DNA of 31,865 nucleotides from Baffinella frigidus (Eukaryota > Cryptophyceae > Cryptomonadales > Baffinellaceae), in contig MU646326.1 in NCBI GenBank assembly GCA_026770585.1, positions 890,070-921,934 of the forward strand, read 5' to 3'. The translations under genes and the position numbers were made by a program. Shown here piece after piece: positions 25,536 to 31,865 of the stretch. The notes under the pieces are model-generated. The model did not search any database and had not been told where the DNA came from. It saw only the letters and a program-made list of their open reading frames with translations. The first letter of the stretch is position 1. Each line of letters opens with the position of its first letter.

Positions 25536-25645
25536 CCTCGCTCATACGAAACCGCCCCCCCCCTAGGATTACCGTAGGGCCCTAGGCATAGGCCTACTGT
25601 AGGGTCTTGAGGGGGAGGCGCTTTCTTATGAGTGAGGTACCCCTA
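25534..25645. mobile_element. E1 element lacking its left TACAGGGG
   Basis: Starts at TACCTCGCTCATACG fused to the previous element's end; ends GAGGTACCCCTA. The same CCCCTGTACCTCG fusion occurs at 28924-28936. Confidence 0.9.
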
Positions 25646-26340
25646 CAGGGGTACCTCGCATAAGGAACCGGAAATCTGAAAACGCCCGCCGTCCGTTCCT
25701 TAATTATTAAGGAACTCCGTGGAAACGCCCGCCCCCCGTTCCTTAATTATGAAGGAACTCACGAAAAACGCCCGCCCTCCGTTTCTTAATTATTAAGGAA
25801 CTCACGAAAAACGCTCGCCTTGTTTCATAATCCTCCTTTTTTCTTTATCCTCTCCCCCTTGCATTCGACACTGCGCCGCCCCCTCAAACGCCGCCCCCTC
25901 AAACTCAGATCACTCCTCGTCCTCACCACTGCATGCATGACTCGGGCCCTGCGGCGATGCTACAGGTGTACACTGTAGAGGGGGGTGGCTCCTTCTGAAC
26001 GAGGGTCTTTGTACGTGTAATGTACATCTAAATGTACATGAATAAACGAGCCCGGCAAGAGCGAAGCGCAATGGCAGGTCACATTGTTTGACTTGCTGTC
26101 CTCATTCCTCCACAGCGCATGCGCAACACTGCGCTGGCAATCGAGCCCGGCATCTCATCCTTCACCCCACACTGCCCTACCACGGGCACGCCCCCCACCA
26201 CCTACATGCACACTGTACATGTACATGTACATGTAGGTGTCACACCTTAATCACCCCCGTCGCCCTCCCCCCCTCCACCTCGCTGCCCTCCCTCTCGCTC
26301 TCGCCGCCCCCTTCTTCTCACTCACTCTCAGCTCCAGACT

Positions 26341-26370
26341 CGTCACTCTCAGATAACTCTGAGAGTGACG
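26341..26370. repeat. Perfect 13-bp hairpin, 4-nt loop
   Basis: CGTCACTCTCAGA, TAAC, TCTGAGAGTGACG. Directly precedes a 15-bp tandem repeat. Confidence 0.92.
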
Positions 26371-26380
26371 CCCTGTAACT

Positions 26381-26444
26381 CGACAGGGGGGCTTCCGACA
26401 GGGGGGCTTCCGTCAGGGGGGCTTCCGTCAGGGGGGCTTCCGTT
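26381..26444. repeat. 15-bp tandem repeat, four units plus
   Basis: CG(A/T)CAGGGGGGCTTC units start at 26381, 26396, 26411 and 26426; a fifth, diverged start CGTTAG follows. Confidence 0.93.
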
Positions 26445-26592
26445 AGTGGAGACGCTTCCAGTGTAGCATTTGAGTTACTCTCGTACGCTGGTGCGTGTGG
26501 GGCTAGCCTTCAGCCATTTTTGGCTAAGCATCCCTCTGGGGGCCTCACACGTGCGTGCGTGGGTACCTAGTGTGTGCTCTGAATTTGTCTTT

Positions 26593-26958
26593 CTTACCCA
26601 TTGCGTGCCTCTCGCAAGGGGGGTGTCAAGGCACCCTGTAGGTTATGAGGTGCTCGTTTGCTCTAAGGCACTTATGGTCGTAGTTTTGGGGGTGAGTTGG
26701 CTCAACCGGGGGCATCCAGTAAATTCCATGCTGCGATCCTGTGGGCGGGCGCCTCTGCTGCGTCTAGCTGGCACTCCCTTCGCTTCGCTACAGCTGCTCT
26801 CGATACATCTCCTCAGCCGTGTTCCATCGCCTGCTCCCGCTCCTCCGCTCTTGCGCGTGCGCCGAAGATCTCGTCGTCTTCGACCCCAAGAGCAGGGACA
26901 GTGGGATCTGGCCGGCTCAGGGCGTTCTGGGCTATGCAGCTCTCAGAACGTCTTGACA
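26593..26958 (+). repeat. Inverted duplicate of 12939-13310, open-frame-bearing
   Basis: Contains the plus-strand frame 26697-26969 whose second half (WAGASAASSWHSLRFATAAL onward to MQLSERL) is conserved with the minus-strand frame at 12930-13160. The first codon of that frame is not shared by the other copy, which reads differently upstream of ILW, so the start is uncertain. It could be an exon of a duplicated gene; not recognised. Confidence 0.85.
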
Positions 26959-27395
26959 TTTTGAACTAGACAACCCCACGATTGTAAGCCAGTTTGAACC
27001 GCAATCCCCCCCCCAAAGGTACACGAGTAGGGTGCACACACGTGAACCGCCCTGCAGGTGCCCGAAAAGCACTGAATTTTGAAAGATGCACGACTCGGGA
27101 ACCAGTTTTTCTCGGGAAATGGTGGCATTGTTTTTAGGCCGAAAAAACGCCAGCTCCATTCTCCGGGGGGGCAAGCAATCTATGGGCCAAATTTTTTTCG
27201 TGGTTCGTGAGAAAACGCCCGCCTTCCGTTCCTTGTTTATTAAGAAACTCCGTTGAAACGCCCGCCCTCTGTTCCTTAATTATTAAGGAACTCAGTGAGA
27301 ACGCCCGCCCTCCGTTCCTTATTTATTAAGGAACTCAGACACCAAAAACGCCATGTTCCTTATGTGGACTGTTCCTTACAGTTGAGGTACCCCTG

Positions 27396-27524
27396 TACAG
27401 GGCTTACTCGAAGTTAAGGTCACACAAATTAAGGTCACACACTCCGATGTGGACCTTGATTATTGAAGGTCCACACACTGACTGACTCAAAATCGTGCGT
27501 CCTTAACTTCGAGTAAGCCCTGTA
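27396..27524. mobile_element. E4 short element (129 bp)
   Basis: TACAGGGCTTACTCGAAG to CTTCGAGTAAGCCCTGTA, with AAGGTCACACAAATTAAGGT inside. Shares its first TA with the last TA of the preceding E1. Confidence 0.92.
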
Positions 27525-27576
27525 AGCCAACGCTGGTCCCTAGGAATAGGGAAGTTATTAGCGAGGTGCCCCTGTA
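27525..27576. mobile_element. E1 right-end remnant
   Basis: TTATTAGCGAGGTGCCCCTGTA with part of a GGTCCCTAGG core; its left part is missing. Confidence 0.7.
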
Positions 27577-28139
27577 CGCCAAGTCACTAGAAAAGAGGAG
27601 GAAAACTTCAACAAGTTCACGCACTGATGTCCACACATCGGGTTACAGGGGTACCTCGCTCACAAGAAACAGGGAATCTGAAATTGTCCGCCTTCCCTTC
27701 TTTAAATATTAAGAAACGCAGGGAAACGCCTACCCTCTCTTTTTAAACTGAAACTCGGTGGAAACGCTTGCCTTCTGTTCCTTGTTTGTTGAAACCCCCA
27801 GTAAAAACGCCCGCCCTCGCTTTCTTAATTATTGTGAAATGCAGGGGGGAAGCCCGCCCTCTCTCTCTTAATATCAAGAAACTCACACCTCAAAAACGCC
27901 CTCTTTCTGACGGGAACCATTTCCTATGGTAGAGTTACAGGGCTTACTCGAAGTTAAGGTCACACAAATTAAGGTCACACACCGTAAATTGTGATGTGGA
28001 CGTTAAATAATGAACGTCCGCACACCACACCCGTTTCCTGTGGACGTTAATTATTAACGTCCGCACACAACACCCGTTTTCTGCACACGTTACTACAGCG
28101 CAAAAAACAATTGGCCAGACATCGCTTACCTCCCCGGAG

Positions 28140-28440
28140 AATGGAGCTGGCAAAGTTTCGGGTCCGACAAGTGCCCTCATTTCCCAGCTTTCAGGTCGAA
28201 AAAGGCCGGAAAAAATCCGGAAAAGGCACGTTTTCGACCCGGACACCCACCTTTTCCCGAGACCAAACATAGAACAGGGCGCTTTGACAGAGCAGCATGC
28301 CGGCCGGAAGCGCACACACCACACAAAACCGAAGCGACGCTGCCGCCGCCCCGATCTGCCACTTCAGAACCACCCGGAACGACCCCCCTGACTGGCCTGG
28401 CACCACATCCGGGGCGCTGCCTCCCCAGGTGATACAGGAA
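28140..28440 (-). pseudogene. Captured gene fragment with a membrane-like segment
   Basis: Minus-strand cargo of the long E4. One frame has a hydrophobic stretch typical of a membrane helix (SLRFCVVCALPAGMLLCQSA then LFYVW, around 28255-28335) after a polar segment (PDVVPGQSGGSFRVVLKWQ). A strong intron-donor match, CCGGGGAG|GTAAGCG, lies at 28140/28139, and a weaker GAAAAG|GTGGGT lies nearer the hydrophobic stretch. No ATG starts the frame and it stops soon after, so this looks like one or more exons copied from a host membrane-protein gene. The source family is not identifiable by eye. Confidence 0.35.
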
Positions 28441-28521
28441 AACCCGGCCTGGCATCCCAGCGGATCCTCCAAAAAAAAAATGAAATGACCAGAAATCAAA
28501 TGGCTCAAAGCACTGAAGAAT

Positions 28522-28552
28522 ATAAAGGACCTAAAGGACCTAAAGGACCTAA
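28522..28552 (+). repeat. (GGACCTAAA)n, E3-tail-like
   Basis: Three GGACCTAAA-type units with no E3 body attached; within the E4 cargo. Confidence 0.8.
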
Positions 28553-28929
28553 TATCTTATCAAACCTGGGTTTTTTTGGTGCTTGAGGGGGGGGGGGGGA
28601 GAAAAAGGGGCTCGGCCGGACCTATGTAGGTGGGGTCGAGGAGCTCATCCGTAGTTAACTCCCAACTCCTCAAGAGTGAGGTGGGCGTGACCTTCGATGT
28701 GAGTGTAAATAAAAGCACCAAAGCACCGACCAAAAAATCAAAAAGGCACTTTCTGCGACCCGAATGTTAAGGTCAACATTTAACGTCCGCGTCACACCCG
28801 TTTTCTGTGGACGTTAATTAGTAACGTCCGCACACCACACCCGTTTTCTGCGGACGTTAATTTTAACGTCCGCACACCACACCCCTCAAAATGGTGTGAC
28901 CTTGATTTCGGGTAAGACCTGTACCCCTG

Positions 28930-29130
28930 TACCTCGACTAAGAAACGACGCTGACCAGTCATGAGGCGTTTGGGGGGGGGGGGCTTTTTGGTTTTGAGAG
29001 AGTGAGAGCGTGCGTTTTTCCTGAGTTTCTTAAATCTGAAGAAACGAAGACTGTCCGTTCTCAGATTGGTTCCTGTAGTGGTCAGAAGTAGCCAAACATT
29101 AGACAATAACATGGGGTACCTCGCCTCTAA
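28930..29130. mobile_element. E1-derived debris
   Basis: TACCTCGACTAAGAAACGACG continues directly from the previous E1 end. A further terminus piece, GGGGTACCTCGCC, lies at 29113-29125. No complete element. Confidence 0.55.
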
Positions 29131-29306
29131 TCACACCCTTCCTCCAGGGTCAGTCGGTCGGCGGTGACTCAACGCGAGATCTAGTCCACCCTTTGGTACT
29201 AAATTGAGGATCGCAGGGGCCAGATCCGATTCGTATTCTGCAGTAATGGGTTCTTGTACACTTCTGAGGTTGAAGGTGCTTGTACAAGATGCGGGTTCTT
29301 GCACCA
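29131..29306. other. Short unique spacer
   Basis: Unique sequence before the telomere-like tract. A weak direct repeat (GGTTCTTGTACA / GGTTCTTGCACC) and no supportable gene. Confidence 0.5.
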
Positions 29307-30445
29307 TAAACCCTGAACCCCAAACCCAAACCCTGAACCCCAAACACACCCTGAACACCCTGAACCCTAAATCCTAAACCCTAAACTCTGAACACTCAAC
29401 CCTGAACCCTGAACCCTGAACCCCAAACCCTACAACCTAAAACGTAAACCCTGAACCCTAAACCCTAAAACCTAAACCTAAACCCTAAACCTGAAACCCT
29501 AAACTCTAAACCCTTAACCCTTAACCCTACACCCAAAACCCTGGACCCTGAACCCTGAACCCTGAACTCTGAAAACTGAACCCAAAACCCGAAACCTTCA
29601 ACCCCAAACACTAAACCCTGAAACCTAAACCCTAAACCCTAAAACCTAAAACATGAACCCTAAACCTAAACCCTAAACCCCAAACCCTAAACCATGAACC
29701 CCAAACCCAAAACTCTGCACACCAAACCCAAAACTATACACCTTAAACCCTAAACCACAAACTCTGAACCCTGAAACCGGAACCCTCAACTGTAAACCTT
29801 AAACCTTAAACCTTTGAACCCTAAAACCTAAACCCTAAACCCCAAACCCTAAACCCTAAACCCTAAACCCTAAACCCTACACCCTAAACCTCAAAACCTA
29901 AACGTCAAACCTCGAACCCTCAACCCTCAACCCTCAACCATAAACCATGAACCCTGAACCCTAAGCCCTAAACCCTGAACCCTAAACGCTCAACGCTAAA
30001 ACCTGAACCATAAACCCTGAACCCTGAACCCTGAACCCTAAACCCTGAACATCAAACTCTGAACCCTAAACCCTCAACCCTTAACACTACACCCTGAAGT
30101 CTACGCCAGAAAACCCTGAACCCTGAATCCTGAACACCAAACCCTACATCCTCAACCCTAAACCCTAAATCGTAAACCCTAAACTTTAAACCCTCAACCC
30201 TCAACCCCAAAGCCTCAACCCTCAACCCTCAACCCTAAACCCTCAACCCTAAACCCTAAACCCTAAACCCTAAACCCTAAACCCTGAATCCTGAACACCA
30301 AACCTTATATCATCAACCCTAAACCCTAAATCGTAAACCCTGTTCTTTAAATCCCAAACCCTAAACCCCAAACCCTAAACCCTCCACCCTAAAGCCTCCA
30401 CCCTCCACCCTAAACCCTAAACCCTAAACCCCGAACCTTCAACCC
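29307..30445. repeat. Telomere-like tract, CCCTAAA orientation
   Basis: About 1.1 kb of degenerate CCCTAAA, CCCTGAA and CCCTCAA units; orientation opposite to the tracts at 12.6-22.1 kb. Confidence 0.96.
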
Positions 30446-30450
30446 GATCC

Positions 30451-30544
30451 CCGATGAGGATAGCCGGTTTCTGCCGCGATCCTTCTGCAGAGAGATTGAT
30501 AATTTATTGCCAAACAACCAGCGTCAGCGCCGCACATGCTACGC
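30451..30544. repeat. Composite duplicate: GATGAGGATA block plus inverse of 10485-10537
   Basis: GATGAGGATA...GCCGGTTTCTGCCGCGATCC matches 8596-8630 directly, while 30494-30544 matches 10485-10537 inverted. It abuts telomere-like repeats, as at 8.58 kb. Confidence 0.82.
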
Positions 30545-30609
30545 ATTGTGCCACTTACTGTACCCCGTGTCGGCCGCTCATACGGATCCTTCTGCACCGG
30601 GGGGGCTGA

Positions 30610-30700
30610 ATGTGATCCGAAAGGAAGCATGGCCTTTCTGCAGGATAAGTTCCGGTGTCCGTCTATGTTGGGAGCTTGAAGAACCTAAAGGAGCTAAAGG
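30610..30700 (+). repeat. E3 dispersed repeat with upstream extension
   Basis: TGTGATCCGAAAGGAAGCAT to AAGAACCTAAAGGAGCTAAA, preceded by GATCCTTCTGCACCGGGGGG. Confidence 0.92.
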
Positions 30701-30739
30701 ACACCAATCCCTAAACACTAAACTTTAAAACCTAAACCC

Positions 30740-30843
30740 TATCCCTTAAGTGGCGGACGGGCGAATATTCGCCCTAACTCGCCCTAGGCAGGTCCTAGGG
30801 CCCTACCTTAGGGCGTATCAGCCTACTCTCCACTTAAGGGATA
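30740..30843. mobile_element. E2 element inserted in telomere-like repeats
   Basis: Left flank CCTAAACCC, element TATCCCTTAAGTGGCG to TCCACTTAAGGGATA, right flank CCCTAAAACC. Carries the CGGGCGAATATTCGCCC palindrome. A clear insertion at a TA of a CCCTAAA array. Confidence 0.94.
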
Positions 30844-31865
30844 CCCTAAAACCTAAACCCTAAACCCTAAACCCTAAACCCTAAACCCTAAAGCCTGAAC
30901 CCAACACCTAAACCCTAAACCCTCAACCCTTAACCCTAAACCCTAAACCCTAAACCCTAAACCCTGAACCCAAACATTTGATCCCTCAATCCTGAACATT
31001 CAACATTGAACCCAAAACACTGAACTCACTCCCTAACTCCTGAACCCTTAACCCTAAACCCTGTTGCTTAAACCCCAAACCCTAAACCCTGAAACCTAAA
31101 CCCTTCACCCTAAACAATAAACCATTAACCCTGAACCCTACACCCTACACCCTAAACCGTGAACCCTGACACCTAAACCCTGAACCCTAAACCCTAAACC
31201 CCAAACCCCAAACCCTTAACCCTAAACCCTAAACCCTAAAACAAAAAACCTGAACCCTCAACCCTTAAACCTAAACCCTAAACCCTAAACCCTGAACCCT
31301 AAACCCTAAACCCTAAACCCTAAACCCTAAACCCCAAATCCTCAACCCTAAACCTCAAACCCTTAACCTTGAACCCTAAACCCTAAACCCAAACATCCAA
31401 ACCCTAAATCCTGAACACTCAACCCTGAACCCAAAACCCTAAACCCCACACCCTAAACCCTAAACCCCAAACTGTCAACCATGTTCCCTAAACCCCAAAC
31501 CCTCAACCCCAAACCCTAAACCCTCCACCCTTCACCCTCCACCTTAACCCCTAAACCCTAAACCCTAAACCCTAAACCTTAAACCCTAAACACTGAACAC
31601 TAAACCCTAAACCCTGAACCTTGAAAACTAAACCCCAAACCCTAAACCCTAAACCCTGACACTCAACCCTCAACCCTCAACCCTAAACCCTAAACAATAA
31701 ACCCTAAACCGTAATCTCTGAACCCTAAACGCTCAACGCTCAACCCTCAAGCCTCAACCCTAAACCCTCAACCCTAAACCTCAGACCTAGAACACTAAAC
31801 CCTAAACCCTAAACCCTAAACCCTAAACCCTAAACCCTAAACCCTAAACCCTAAACCCTAAACCT
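30844..31865. repeat. Telomere-like tract, CCCTAAA orientation, running off the window
   Basis: Degenerate units becoming perfect CCCTAAA repeats over about the last 70 bp. On a right-hand chromosome end the plus strand would read TTTAGGG, so this is not a normally oriented terminus. Confidence 0.96.

Larger units (their letters stand above)
25644..27397. mobile_element. Candidate long-form E1 element with 43-bp arrays and cargo
   Basis: Left end TACAGGGGTACCTCGC; right end GTTGAGGTACCCCTGTA. Just inside the left end are 43-bp repeats (ACGCCCGCC at 25682, 25725 and 25768, ACGCTCGCC at 25811), each containing the palindrome TTCCTTAATTATTAAGGAA. A matching array in the same orientation lies near the right end (27215, 27258, 27301). 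Between them are about 1.3 kb of unrelated DNA including a duplicate of the 12939-13310 block. No transposase frame. That it is one unit is inferred from end polarity and the two arrays; two separate elements flanking host DNA remain possible. Confidence 0.6.
27936..28923. mobile_element. Long-form E4 element with 43-bp arrays and cargo
   Basis: Ends TACAGGGCTTACTCGAAG and the inverse of TACAGGTCTTACCCGAAAT, then AAGGTCACAC on both sides. Next to each end are 43-bp repeats with a palindromic core GACGTTAATTATTAACGTC followed by GCACACCACACCCGTTTTCT (27996-28080 and 28763-28885), in the same orientation. The middle (about 28090-28740) is unrelated cargo. 988 bp; no transposase frame. Confidence 0.85.
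27644..28931. mobile_element. E1 array-type element interrupted by a long E4
   Basis: TACAGGGGTACCTCGCTCAC at the left, then diverged 43-bp-type repeats up to about 27930. The E1 right terminus is split: GGTAGAGT precedes and TACCCCTGTA follows the inserted E4 (27936-28923). Removing the E4 restores one terminus with a single TA, so E4 inserted at the TA of GGTACCCC. Confidence 0.82.

Noticed and set aside
26470-26964. 164-codon plus-strand frame
   Set aside because: Starts at TTG. It overlaps the duplicated block, where a different frame is the one shared with the copy at 12930-13160.
25644-28931. A transposase gene in the long E1 or E4 elements
   Set aside because: No frame in either cargo is long enough or shows DDE-type spacing that I can see; both appear non-autonomous.
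31796-31865. Perfect CCCTAAA run as a true chromosome end
   Set aside because: The orientation is wrong for a right-hand end, and the array reaches the window edge, so it could continue into anything.

Overview
The window looks like repeat-saturated nuclear DNA from a eukaryote, most likely subtelomeric or rich in interstitial telomeric sequence. About a third of it is degenerate Arabidopsis-type telomere repeat (TTTAGGG/CCCTAAA). The rest is packed with short terminal-inverted-repeat elements inserted at TA dinucleotides. There are no operons, ribosome-binding sites or compact gene layout. TTTAGGG telomeres occur in green algae and plants, cryptophytes, chromerids and dinoflagellates; the sequence alone does not let me choose, though an alga or other protist seems likelier than a land plant.

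Layout. 1-2.6 kb: a GATA microsatellite, several foldback elements and a possible minus-strand gene for a small secreted protein (2006 to about 1528, one candidate intron). 2.7-3.8 kb and 7.3-8.5 kb: two copies of a roughly 1-kb block, each holding one member of a small gene family I do not recognise. 4.0-7.2 kb: element debris, a telomere-like tract and a diverged tandem duplication. 8.5-13.7 kb: telomere-like tracts mixed with short elements. 13.9-22.1 kb: long TTTAGGG-oriented tracts, with a third family member at 15.5 kb, an AT-rich 485-bp element at 18.5 kb and a 70-N assembly gap at 19.4 kb. 22.1-29.1 kb: telomere-free DNA with a fourth, divergent family member at 24.3 kb, then a pile-up of nested and head-to-tail elements. 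29.3-31.9 kb: CCCTAAA-oriented tracts running off the window end.

The best-supported coding content is the family of four genes at 2862, 7381, 15506 and 24309. They share an N-terminal SP....T.GL..D segment, a central LS(D/E)(L/M)AFEME..LDDA block and a distal (S/T)P..DV motif. They look like small, partly disordered, Ser/Pro-rich soluble proteins of unknown function.

Family names used below. E1: ends TACAGGGGTACCTCGC, TA-flanked. E2: ends TATCCCTTAAGTG. E3: a dispersed repeat of about 90 bp without inverted ends, finishing in (GGACCTAAA)n; the plus strand is the one reading AACCTAAAGGACCTAAAG at its end. E4: ends TACAGGGCTTACTCGAAG. E5: ends CCCACCAGCAAC. E1 and E4 each have a short form and a long form; the long forms carry 43-bp subterminal repeat arrays and internal cargo.
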